This document shows positions 49,131 through 59,329 of a stretch of DNA of 64,000 bases, in pieces. The DNA lies in contig WPIO01000032.1 of assembly GCA_009760855.2 (NCBI GenBank), positions 436,501-500,500 on the forward strand. Reading direction: 5' to 3'. Source of the stretch: Cristatella mucedo (taxonomy: Eukaryota; Bryozoa; Phylactolaemata; Cristatellidae). Position 1 is the stretch's first letter; the number at the start of each line of letters is the position of its first letter. A program made the translations under genes and the position numbers. The notes beneath the pieces were generated by a model. It was not told the DNA's origin. It made no database searches and was given only the letters and a program-made list of their open reading frames with translations.

Positions 49131-49540
49131 GCAGCGACGTTTGCAGAGTAAGCGTGCACACGAAGGTGCTTGCTCAACATCAGTCGAGGTTCGTGATCCT
49201 GCTTGATCCGTACGTCGGTTCAACATGTTCTCGAAAAGAATTTTAGGCTACATTGTGACAGATTGTTTTGGACAGTATTATCAACCCATTAAAATTACAC
49301 ATACTTGAGCATCTACAGTACCTTCTTTAAGCAATAAACACTGCTTTTGTAGCTGTCTAATAGCCTTTGTAGCTGCCAAAAACAGAATCGATTCAAGCCT
49401 CGAACCTTTAGAGAGCGGCTAATAACTTGCTGCCACTGAGTTTTAGCCCAAGGGTAAGGGGTACGCTTTGCAAAAACAGATCTATCGGGTATATATCGAG
49501 ACAAAAACTATGCTATAAAAATACAGCCCCTTAACTCAGG

Positions 49541-49640
49541 CAGGTTTGAGTCCAGCAGTGGGCGATCCTTTATTGCACAATGCAAGGAAAAATAATATCG
49601 GTTAAGACTCTTTTGCCTCTACATAATCTAGGCTTTTGAA
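49541..49640 (+). mobile_element. Partial tRNA-derived SINE, unit 4
   Basis: Copy of 12831-12930. Confidence 0.62.
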
Positions 49641-49915
49641 CCATGTAACCTTAGGTGTAGCAGTAATACACACTCGCCTATGCCGACAGTAATGCAAGCA
49701 GTATCATTCATGTATCCCCTATGACCGAACGTGCTCGATGCTGGAGGCATTTTGTAAGTGTCCTTTAAATAGAGTGCACTCACGTGTTCGGAAAAATAGA
49801 TGTGCGTGGTTCCGATTTGAAGAGAATTTGCGTAGGACTAGAGTGGATTGAGGTATTCTCCAGTGCAACCCCAGTCGGTTGCAGTGCATTTCATTATACC
49901 CACAATGAGATTAGC

Positions 49916-50001
49916 AATAATAATAATAATAATGATGCATTTGCAAAAATCCTTAGATAAATGAATCTCATTCTAGGCACTTTACAAGTGTTGCAAAGGA
50001 A
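49916..50001 (-). mobile_element. Solo LINE 3' end, unit 4
   Basis: Copy of 13205-13290. Confidence 0.68.
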
Positions 50002-51500
50002 GCGGTAAAGTATTACTTAGTGCTAACATTCACATAATATTAATAATAATAACTAGAGTAATAGTACATTTGTATAGCGCCCTCAGATAACTATATCTCT
50101 CTCTAGGCACTTTACAGACCAAGCATTACAAAATGTTTGGTGGTAAAGTCTGCAAGCAGCAGGCAAAGTATAAGCAGGTACATGCATACGAAGGATGAAT
50201 CACAAAGACCCACCAAATGCTGTAATACTCAGGTGCATTTTAAGCTTCTTTTTAAATGTCATGTCTGGGGACATTGTGACATGAGTCGGTAGTGAGTTCC
50301 AGGCTTTGGGAGCATAGGAACTAAATGCAGGGTCTCTAACGGCTTTGAGGTTCGCACGAGGTATGGCTAATCGAATTGAGTCAGAACAGGACGTTGAAGG
50401 ATTCTTCACCTAGTGGGGGAGTAGTTCTGATGGGTTGGCTGGAGCCAGAGAATAAAGAGACCTAAAAGTAAGAGACAGATCATTGAAGTCGATTTGCTGC
50501 TGGATTGGGAGCCACTGCAGGTCGGCGAGAAGTGGTGTGATATGGCATTTGCGACGCTTACGACAGATGAGCCTAGCTGCAGAGCTTTGCACCAGCTGGA
50601 AGCGCCTGATTGCAAATCCTGATAGACTAGCAAGCAGTAAGTTACAGAAGTCAAGATGCGATGTCACACATGCATTAACCAATTTAGATGTGTCAGCCCT
50701 GTCTTAACAAGCCCGAATTTTCGCAACTTTATGTAGCTGAAAGTGGGCAGATTTGACTGTGGAACTGATGTGCTCGTCTAACGGAAGGTCACTTCGGAAT
50801 ACGCAACCTATATTAAATGCAGATTCAGCAGGAGATATTCTGGCAGAGCCGATTTTAGGCTTTCTAATTTATGAATACTATTTGGTTTTTCTATAAATAC
50901 TAAGTTGTTTTTGTCATCATTCAATTTAAGAATGTTTGCTGCCATCAATTTGCAAACGTCATCAATACATGCAGCAAGAGCACACTGAAAATTCGCCGTG
51001 CTCGAGGCATGGTAGGGATCAAAGCAATGGTCTGCAACTGAGTTTCGTCTGCATAGCAGTGGAAGCCTAGACTGTGCTTGACGATCGCATCGGCAAGAGG
51101 GAGAATGTAATCTATGGAAAGAAGCTGACCGAGCACAGAGCCCTGAGGTACTCCGTACTCAGTACTTAAGTGGTTACTCGGATGATCTTTGTCTGCTAAC
51201 TTCAGTACTCCGGAGTCTCCCAATGAGATAGATCCTGAACCATTGCAGTGCAGTGCCAGTGATTCCGATGCGAGATTCAAGACCACGGAGGACTTTGTGA
51301 ACAATAGTGTCAAAGCTGCTGAAAGATCAAGCAGGACAAGCAGAGAGACTTTACCTTAAGTCTGCATTCATGAGAAGGTCGTTCGTTATGCACCCTAAGC
51401 GATGCTGACTCTGTGCTGCGATTAGCTCTAAATACAGACTGTAACTCACTTTCTAGGTTTGTGGTCTCAATATAAGGGGGTTCAGTTGATCTGCCACAAC

Positions 51501-51501
51501 T
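51501..51501. other. Empty site of the LINE-tail insertion
   Basis: Unit 4 reads GATCTGCCACAACTCGTTTC without interruption where units 1-3 have 66 bp of LINE tail between CACAAC and GCGTTCCAG. Confidence 0.85.
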
Positions 51502-52119
51502 CGTTTCAGTGTCTTTGATAGGAACGGGAGAAGAGAGACTGTATGGAAGGTGCTCAAAGTCTCTCGGTCTAGGATTGCTGTCTTAATTAGTGACCTGACC
51601 AAAGCCTCTTTGAAAGATGCTTGGACCAGGCCTTAGGCTAAGTACATATGTATAATGTTAATTATGCACGGCAGCAGCAAATCCAAGCATCGTAGAAGTA
51701 GAACAGTAGAATGGGGTCTAGAGGACTACTAGTCTTCCTGGATAGGGAGATACATTTTTGCATAAGGTAACTCGTGGCCTCATTGAACGTAGACATCGAG
51801 GTAGTGCACGTAATCGATGGACACGAGTCCTGTGTTAACGTAATTGAGGACAATGAGTACAAAAGGAATGCCACAACCCTAACGATGGACCCTCTGATCT
51901 TGTCTACTTCGCTGACAAAGAAGCTAGATAAACGATCGGCTTGGTTTTCACACAGATTTATTGGTAAGAAGCTAATCCCGGAGCAGTTAAGAAGACATTT
52001 ACATGTAGATATAAGCATTTTTGAATTGTGCATATGTGATGCAACAATATTTTTCTAGAAGGTAGATTATGTCTTCACCACGGTCGGCTGGTATCATCTA
52101 CAATAGTACCTACCTGCAT

Positions 52120-52765
52120 GTGCGATCAGGCGATTGCAGTTGGTGCAAAACTCGGCAGCTAGACTTGTCTGTCGTGAGCGTTGCTGTTGCCACATTACTC
52201 CTATTCTCGCCGACCTGCACTGGCTAGCAGTCAAGCAACGGATTGACTTCAAGGTTTTGTCGCTCACTTTTAGGTCCCTTCATTCTATGGCTCCAGCCTA
52301 TCTTTCAGATATATTACCCCATCAGGCCAAACATCGTACCACCCGCTTTTCGGAATCCAACAGTCTAGAAATACCTTGTACAAACCTTAAATCCTTCGGA
52401 GACCGTGCATTTAGTTCGTATGCTCCCACAGCCTGGAACTCCCTCCCGACCTGTGTCAGAACATCCCCTGACCTGACCACATTTAAAAGGATCCTAAAAC
52501 ACACCCATTTAGGACTGCATTTAGCGGGTCCCTTTGATTCGTCCTTGATGTGCTTATGCGTGCTGACACCGTGCATGCTGCCAATAATTACATTTGCATG
52601 CTGACCCTGTGCATGTCACCCCTAACCATATTATTCATTTTGTTTGTTTTTAAGCATGATTTTACTTACCATTCAATTGCATTTCACTTTGCAGCAAATG
52701 TAAAGCGCCTCGAGAGAGATTAAGTTCTCTGAGGGCGCTTTATCAAGTGAATTATTAATAATATT
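52120..52765 (+). mobile_element. LINE G: 5'-truncated LINE E-family insertion
   Basis: Plus strand. The frame at 52134-52604 encodes the C-terminal domain without a stop (QLVQNSAARLVCRERC, ADLHWLAVKQRIDFKVL, SYAPTAWNSLPTCV). The 3' UTR ends in AAGTTCTCTGAGGGCGCTTT and an ATTATTAATAAT tail. TGCAT precedes (52115) and follows (52766) the element, a possible short target duplication. It interrupts the opposite-strand LINE B at a position where the protein alignment resumes on the far side. Confidence 0.87.
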
Positions 52766-53700
52766 TGCATACATGACGATGGACGTCAATCCTGATCTTT
52801 TAAAGGCTTTCTTAAGTTTGGGCATATTATATACACCTAATTTAATGTCTGCGGTAAAAGTTGGGCTGCTTGGGCGAGGGCTCACATTACGCTTAGTAAG
52901 TGGTGCAAATTTGTTTAGCAGGTCAGCAAGTGTCATGTTGTAGCATTCTACTAATGATAACAGGTCGGATGGAGGTTTGAGCAGCATGGGCAAAGAATAT
53001 ATGTTCGTATCACGGCATAAATGTCAAGGCTCTTGAGGTTTCGTGACCCACAGGTGATTTGGATGCGGAGATCACATTGTAGATTGAACAAGATCTGCAT
53101 ATGGTCTGATGAGCAGGATTTGGTAATAATAGGGGATGATAGCAAACACTTTAGCGAGAATATTTGATCAAGCCTGTGACTTTTGTTGTGAGTGGCGTCC
53201 TGCACATGAGCCACTAGAGAAGTCAGTGCACGAAATTCAGGACATAAAGCGTCTATTAAGTCGTCAAATAAATTTTTAAATCACCCATAACGAAGAAAGT
53301 TTGATTTCTGGCACACATTATTGAAATGGCATTAGAGAAATCTGCGATAAAGGAGGACTTTGTACTTAGTGGGCGATAGATTACATCCACCATTTGCAGC
53401 TTGTTGTCGGAGGGTACTTAAAACAAGAGATTCAAAAGACTGCTTGGAGAGGACTGCAAACGGTTTGTATTTGAGGCTGGAAGGGGGAACACTAGCGACT
53501 CCTCATTCAATTTTTATCGATCTACGGGTAGGAAAAATGAGAAACCCGTTGGAGTGGCATTGGTTATAGCCGGAATGTTATTCAATTTCAGCCAGGTCTC
53601 GTTAAAGTGAGCTGGTCGAGATCGCCATCAATTGCCATCTCATATGTTAATAGGAGTTTAACAAACATCGAGCAAAAGTTCCAAAGACAGGCATTAGGTT

Positions 53701-54900
53701 GAACTGCAGATGTAATAGTAGGCCTGGCGACCACCAAGTTCGAGCGATTTACATTGTTCTATGGGATATCGGGCAGGGCGGCATGAGACAATGCTTTTAA
53801 CACAGAACGAGCGAAGCCTTTGGCCACCATGGCGGCTCCACTCGGGTTTTCTTTTAGATAAACCCTGGGCACGAATCTCAGCAACCGTACATGTCAAGCA
53901 AAGCAAACGGACGACGCTAGCGTAGCAATACTAGGCGAGCACGATCGAATCCAATGTGCACGTTCGTAACTGTCGATGAAAATAATGCAGAACTACTATA
54001 TACATGTTTGCAATCACTGGGCGAATGTAAGGCCGTAGACTGTGCCTTGACGGGCGCAGCTGAAGCGGCTACATGCAACTAGGCACGACATTTATCAAGC
54101 GGTGCTGTCAAGCAACAATCGGACAACCTTTAAGCATGTCTTAGCTCTGGTAGTTCCGTATTCAATGCTCGATGAAGAGCTTCCGATTTTCGAGAGGGAG
54201 TTCTGCAACGGACAAAAAACGCTGTTAGAGATTGGTATCAAGAGTGCGAAGTGCTACCGTACCTAATGTCATGGTCGGCGGCAACGCGGACAGTGTGAAA
54301 ATGCCTAATATCGTTAGTGGTAGCATGCACAGGGACAGCAAGCCTAGGCATATAAAAGAGAGAAAGCAGTCCCTTTGTGTCGTCTTAAGCTTACAGAAAT
54401 TACGCAGCTGAAAGTAGTCAGGCTGGACAGTAAAGACTTAAACAGATTATATGCATTGACAATAGTAGCGTCGCCGGGAAAAATTGTGAGGGATTTACGG
54501 TAGAGTGCACTCGACTGCAGCGTTTGCCCCCCTATTGCTGTCAAATTCTGCATTGAGGGATATTGTAAGCTTGAAAAGGGCTACAATTAAACTTTGAGTA
54601 CATTGCTCAATAAAAGTTTTTAATTCATATCATTCCTGATCCGATTAGTTGGCATAATGTAGCTTATTGCGGTTGATTTTAGGGTTATTAAGGGCCGCTG
54701 CAATTGATTGTAGTGCATGTAATGAGAACTAAAGTGGTAATTGAAGTGATTTTCAGCAAATAGAATAGAAACGAACATTAAATCCTTTGAAATGAAAGTT
54801 TACGCTTCCACTTTATTATTTCTAGTTACTCTGGGCGAATTGCAGCCAATTGCAGCATTCAAACGAGCTGGTGTACACATACATGGCTTTCGTTATCGCA
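53701..54900. other. No recognised gene
   Basis: Single-copy DNA right of the array. Short open frames only, without domains or splice structure. Confidence 0.5.
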
Positions 54901-55060
54901 CACTGGGTTAAGCGGCTGCTTTTCACGACCTCGGTGCAGAGGTTGTGGGTTCAAATCCTGAGGTGGGTGACCCTTTATCGCCACTCCAAGCTGTGGTGAT
55001 AGCCACAAAGGCTCTTCTATCGCTATAAAAAAGGCTGTTTAATTAGCTAATATTTTTTTT
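54901..55060 (+). mobile_element. tRNA-derived SINE
   Basis: GGGTTAAGCGGCTGCTTTTC (A-box region), GTGGGTTCAAATCCTGAGGT (B box GGTTCAAATCC), body GTGGTGATAGCCACAAAGGC and AAAAAAGGCTGTTTAATTAG, then a T-rich tail. The best-preserved pol III promoter of this family in the window. Confidence 0.85.
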
Positions 55061-55077
55061 TATATAATATAGTTTAA

Positions 55078-55223
55078 TATAATTCATTTATATAGCGCCC
55101 CAAGAGAACTTAATCTCTATTCAGGCGCTTCACATATGCCTCGGGGCTCGAGCCCAAGACCTCAGTCAGACCGTAGTCGGGGCGAGCACCAAGCACCTTA
55201 ACCGCTAGACCAAACCAGCTCGG
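55078..55223 (-). mobile_element. tRNA-derived SINE with a LINE-derived tail
   Basis: Minus strand: a tRNA-like head (TGGTCTAGCGGTTAAGGTGC as A box, GGGCTCGAGCCCC as B box) is followed by AGCGCCTGAATAGAGATTAA and TTCTCTTGGGGCGCTATATA, the 3' signature of the LINE E family. This is the usual SINE design of borrowing a partner LINE tail for retrotransposition. It lies back to back with the preceding SINE, and its head differs from it, so it is a separate family. Confidence 0.82.
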
Positions 55224-55943
55224 CAATATATGCAGTGAATTCCGAGAGAATGCATTAATGCAATGGTAACAGTTTTGTGGATGCACTTTAAACTGAGTCT
55301 ATGATATATGGAATCTGTTTTAAAGCTTCGTGCTGATGATTTCAGAATGATTTGCAGTGGATAGGAATGGGTCTGTATTCGCCAAGGCCCATTCCGGCGA
55401 TTGCCTAGCTTTTCCGAATATTTAGCGTTAAAAAACGGATGAATTTACACGGAAAATCTCATAAGACGAAACACGTTACTATGTCATAGCAAATTGGCGC
55501 TTGGTGAACCCTATTTTTGGGCATTTTGTATCAGATTGCAGTGGGTTTTCGTATTTGCCCAGCCGCTCGCAGTCGCTTGCAGTTCATTGCACGAGAACGC
55601 CTGTACTTGTTCTTGTGCTGTCGTTCGCATTCGAAAAACCTTGCACATGGGATCTACTTCGCTGTGTGGTGGACTGTGGTCTTATCCAACGCAACTGCAA
55701 GCAGATGCGGTAGATTGCTTGAGAACAAGTTCGCCCAGCGGCACTAAATGTTATTGGCGCACTTTTAGCTTCGCATAATGATAAATGCTATCCAATTTAT
55801 AGCTCTGCCGGTTTCTGGCGGAATGGCAGTCGATTGAAGTGAATTGGGCTGGGCTATGGTGGGTTTCGGGGATTTGAGGTAGCGGCCAGCTTCATCTCAG
55901 CTGATATGCAAGGGAAATAGCTTGCTAAAGTCATACAATTTGG
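55224..55943. other. No recognised gene
   Basis: Overlapping short open frames at 55494-55778 on the plus strand, none with a recognisable domain. Confidence 0.45.
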
Positions 55944-56839
55944 TGGATAATAATAATAATAATAATACATTGGATATGGCGCCCATAGAGAACTCATTCT
56001 CTTTCTAGGCACTTTACATGTGCTGCAAAGGAAACACGATCGAATGGTGAGTGCTATCATGCTTGACAAACAACATGGATAATACGGTTAGGGGTGACAT
56101 GCACAGGGTTAGCATGCAAGTGTGGTTAGTGGCATCGTGCAACAGTGTCAGCACTCATAAGCACAAATAGGACGAATTGCAGGAACCCACTAAATGCTAT
56201 CATAAACAGGTGCGTTTTTAATTTCTTTTTCAATGTGATCAAGTCAGGGGATGTAGTGACGCAAGTCAGGAGCGAGTTCCAGGCTTTGGGAGCATGTGAA
56301 CTAAATTTAAGCTCTCCAAAGAATTTGAGGTTTGTACGAGGCATAGGCAAGCAGTTAGTTTCCGAAAAGCGGGTGGTACGATGCTTGGTATATTGGGAGA
56401 GTAGATCTGATAGGTAGGCTGGAGCAAAAGAAAGAAGGGATCTAAAAGTGAGCAACAAATTGAAGTTGATCCATTGCTTGACTGGTAGCCAGTGGAGGTC
56501 AACGAGAACTGGTGTGATGTGGCAAGTGCAACACTCACGACAGACAAGCCTTGCTGCAGAGTTTTGCACCAGATGTAAGCGCTTGATTGCACATGCCAGT
56601 AGGCCAGCAGGCAGTGAGTGACAGAAGTCAAGAAGGGATGTCACAAATGCAGGGACCAACTTGTATGTCGTATCCCTATCTAAATAAGCCCTCATTTTAG
56701 CAATGTTACGTAGCTGAAAGTAGGCAGACTTGATTGTGGTGGTGATGTGGTCGTCCAACGAAAGCTCACTTTGGAACATGATACCTAGATTTCGTGCAGA
56801 TTCAACAGGAAATATGCTGGCAGAGCCAATATATGGATA
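55944..56839 (-). mobile_element. LINE H: 5'-truncated LINE E-family copy
   Basis: A 243-codon frame at 56126-56857 encodes the region after the RT palm: SARNLGIMFQSELSLDDHI, LVQNSAARLVCRECC, DLHWLPVKQWINF and APKAWNSLLTCV. The 3' UTR closely matches LINE E (GGAAACACGATCGAATGGTG) and ends in (ATT)n at 55950. TGGATA occurs at both ends (55944 and 56834), a candidate target duplication. One of the younger LINE copies by frame preservation. Confidence 0.87.
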
Positions 56840-57239
56840 CATTAAAAAAGAGTGCATTACACCTTTTAGTTGACCTTTGAGCTTCCCGATGCCTATTTCC
56901 GGTCAATTTTAGCTCAATTGGAGTGAACTGCTATGGCTTTTGTTAATTCGTCCAACGCATGCAGTGCCGGTCCTCCCCCTCCCTGAGCGACTAAGGCCCG
57001 TGTCATCGTGGCACGTGAAAATTTTCTTTTAGGCGGCACTATAATAGGTAGCACTTCGAAGAGAAGTGGGAGTCACCGTAGGGAAGGCTCGGTAGCTGGT
57101 AGAGGCCAAGTTCCTTAGGTCAAAGGCCAAATGCTAAATTAGCTATTGCCTTCTTCTTCTTCTTCTTGATGAGTGTAGGGAACTGAAGCTTTACAGTCTC
57201 AGATCCAAGTCTGTAGGACTCATGTTAATAATTCGCAGG
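56840..57239. other. No recognised gene
   Basis: Single-copy sequence with a (TTC)5 run near 57151-57166. Confidence 0.45.
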
Positions 57240-57520
57240 GACCGACATGTGCTCTCTCCGAAAGCCGACTCTGGTAACACCTTTAAAGCCGTCCCTTGTT
57301 ATTTCCAAGCTACTCATATCCTCAACTGGTCCTATAAATGAGCTTCTTACTTTGTCCTTGCTGCTAGAGGAGATGGAATCTGGTAGCAACTGCTTGCACT
57401 GCAGAAGCGGCTTAAGCTTTGCGCTTTGTGCTCTCTATCTTGTATCCCTGCGCAATTCCTACTGACTCTTTGTCGCTTTTTGGTGTTACAGACTGAGATA
57501 CAATAAACAGAGATACATGA
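57240..57520 (+). mobile_element. Decayed LINE A-family 3' end
   Basis: CAAGCTACTCATATCCTCAA and ACTGCTTGCACTGCAGAAGC align to the LINE C end (TGCTACTCACTACCTCAACT). It closes with GTTACAGACTGAGATACAAT, the family 3' terminus. Confidence 0.6.
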
Positions 57521-58260
57521 CTGTTAAATAGCTGTTTCTCGCAACTCGCGAATGCGATCCTTGATGCCTTAATAAGATTTAAATTGGCTGCAAATTTAAT
57601 GGTCATGACTAGGAAAGAAAAGGTCAAAATCTTGTTCAGTATTTACAATAGTGCGAGGACCAGGTGCTCGAGAGAGAACGAGGATGAGTTTTAGAAGTCC
57701 GATGGCTTCGTGTAGTGAGAGCACCAAACGATGGCTTCGCCCTATTTGCCTCGTCCTAGCTTTTGATTGGTTGGAGGAACGTGTATTCACGATAGAATGA
57801 AGAACTGAAAAATAATTTCAAGCCATGCGTTTGGCTACAGAGTTAAAAATAATCACACTGTCTGACTTGGCTCGAAAAAAAGACGCTGCTGAGCCCGCTG
57901 GATTCTGTCCCTTTTCAGTCTTGGGCGCCATTCAGCCATAGTCAAGTTGACTGTCACTAGTAAACTGCCCTCGCTACTGGAAGTTCGTGACGCAACTAAA
58001 AATAAGAGGAGGTCAATCTGGTCGTCGTAGAACGGCTTGAGAGATTTGCGAATTAAAGATTAATCTCAATTTGCATCTCCCCAATTTGCCAATTTGTGAA
58101 AAGGCGTTTCCAATTGTGCCGGTGGATTTATCGTGTAACCCAGCCGCACCTCAGGCTAAACCCGACCTCGTTTTATTGTAGTGGCGGGCGGAAGTTCTTT
58201 CACACCCACATCATTTTCACACCCACAACCACATTTCACACACACACACACCCTGGCTTT
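57521..58260. other. No recognised gene; distal upstream region of the diverged gene
   Basis: Nothing recognised apart from a short (CA)n run at 58235-58251. Confidence 0.4.
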
Positions 58261-58287
58261 CGGCACTCAGTTTCCTACGGAAACATG

Positions 58288-58463
58288 CAGTTGGGCGTGG
58301 TTCATGCAAATTTGTAGTCCGCCTCAGGCTAACGCCTGGCGATGAGGCGTGGCGGCTGTAATTAAGGGTCAAGCTCTCCGTATTTATACCCATCGCATCT
58401 ATTTGAAGAAGCACAAGACATCGCCAAGCAGCTCTAGCCAGTTTCAGTACTGCGACGTCAGTC
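58288..58463 (+). promoter_or_regulatory. Proximal promoter of the diverged gene
   Basis: TTGGGCGTGGTTCATGCA at 58291-58308, GGCTAACGCCTGGC at 58327-58340, TAATTA at 58359-58364 and TATTTATA at 58381-58388. The distances to the ATG equal those in unit 1 exactly. Here the first block continues into ATGCAAAT, a perfect octamer (POU-type site), where the units have ATGCATAT. Confidence 0.8.
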
Positions 58464-59163
58464 ATGAAGACAGCTGTGGTCCTACTAGCTCTGTGCGTTC
58501 TTTCCGTTCAAGGTGAGTGCTCGGCATTCTGTCTCATTCATGTGGCAGCACAGACGTCCAGGCAGAATACTGTTCGTTTCTAGAACGCAGCCGCTTGTTA
58601 CCGGCCTGTAAAGATGCATAGCAAGAAATACCTAAAGCACATAGGAACCCCATGCAATCTTGCCAGGACATCATTTTTTCATTTACTCATTTCAGCGAGC
58701 GGATGGGGTAGAAGAGAAAGCGACGACAACAACAACAACAATAACAACAACAACGCAGGTGGAAACAACAACAACAACAATAATAACAACGGCGGTGGAA
58801 ACAACAACAACAAACAATAATAACAACGGCGGTGACAACAACAACAACAATAATAATAATGGTGGAGGAAACAACAATAACAACAATAACAACAACGCTC
58901 GAGGCCACGCTGAGAAAGCCATCATCAGGAAGGTTCCAGTACCCTACCCGGTGGTGGAGAAAGTTCCGCAACCTTATGAAGTCATCAAGGAAGTGAAGGT
59001 TCCCGTGGAAGTGATCAAGGAGGTCAAAGTACCAGTTGAGGTCGTCAAGGAGGTGAAAGTCCCTTACCCGGTTGTTGAGAAAGTGCCAGTTCCCTATGCA
59101 GTGGTCGAGAAAGTACCTGTTCCGGTGAAGGTTCACCGCGAGTACGAGCCTGAAGCTTGGTGA
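58464..59163 (+). CDS. Diverged Asn-rich, VPVPY-repeat gene with shifted Asn tract
   Basis: Exon 1 is 58464-58512 (MKTAVVLLALCVLSVQ), the intron is 183 bp, and exon 2 begins at 58696 after TTTCAG. With that acceptor the product starts A-SGWGRRESDD then Asn9-AGG-Asn9-GGG, matching the unit protein, but an extra A at 58812-58814 brings a stop at 58818. The seven decapeptide repeats (58930-59139) and EYEPEAW lie in the next frame. A second AG four bases downstream (58698-58699) would enter that frame directly and give an unbroken protein whose first half is Thr-rich instead of Asn-rich. So this is a pseudogene, a consensus error, or a gene with a shifted acceptor. The repeat domain is under purifying selection by codon comparison with unit 1. 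The Asn-rich region is more than twice as long as in the units. No AATAAA was seen in the first 240 bp after the stop. Confidence 0.7.
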
Positions 59164-59259
59164 ATTCGGTATAGAAGCCAGTCGTAAATGTTGGGGTTAT
59201 CTTAAGGGGTACATATGTTGTATATTCAAATATATATATAGACATATGTATGTTTGTGT

Positions 59260-59260
59260 T

Positions 59261-59290
<30 letters not shown>
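59260..59290 (+). repeat. (AT)n microsatellite
   Basis: TA repeat with further TATACA-rich sequence on both sides, 3' of the diverged gene. Confidence 0.85.
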
Positions 59291-59298
<8 letters not shown>

Positions 59299-59329
59299 TA
59301 CACATATATATGTATGTATACGGATACCT

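Larger units (their letters stand above)
43111..51990 (+). repeat. Segmental duplication unit 4, right-truncated
   Basis: About 71% of a unit. Near-identical to units 1-3 up to about 50400, then visibly more diverged to about 51990, where unit similarity fades inside LINE B. It lacks the GA tracts, LINE C, SINE and LINE D. It also lacks the small LINE-tail insertion that units 1-3 carry in LINE B (empty site at 51500/51501). Confidence 0.92.
50039..53700 (-). mobile_element. LINE B of unit 4: near-complete element split by LINE G
   Basis: Same element as LINE B in units 1-3 but continuing upstream into linker and endonuclease, interrupted at 52120-52765. Minus strand, 5' to 3': endonuclease start (NACLWNF near 53690), a TETWL-type motif read as FNETWLKLNN (about 53600), YRPLSTKSSF and a GDFN-type MGDLK (about 53300-53390), THNKSHRLDQIFS and SDHMQI (about 53110-53200), linker YNMTLADLLNKFAPLTK (about 52900), interruption, YYCR and KNIVASHMHNSKML (about 52020-52100), RT with [13 protein letters not shown] (51150) and HCYADETQL, then the C-terminal domain at 50410-50680 and the 3' tail at 50050. 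Many stops; dead. About 3.0 kb without the insert. Confidence 0.84.

Noticed and set aside
54901-54975. Functional tRNA gene
   Set aside because: A and B boxes are present, but the sequence continues into a SINE body shared with three other loci and does not end in a mature acceptor stem.
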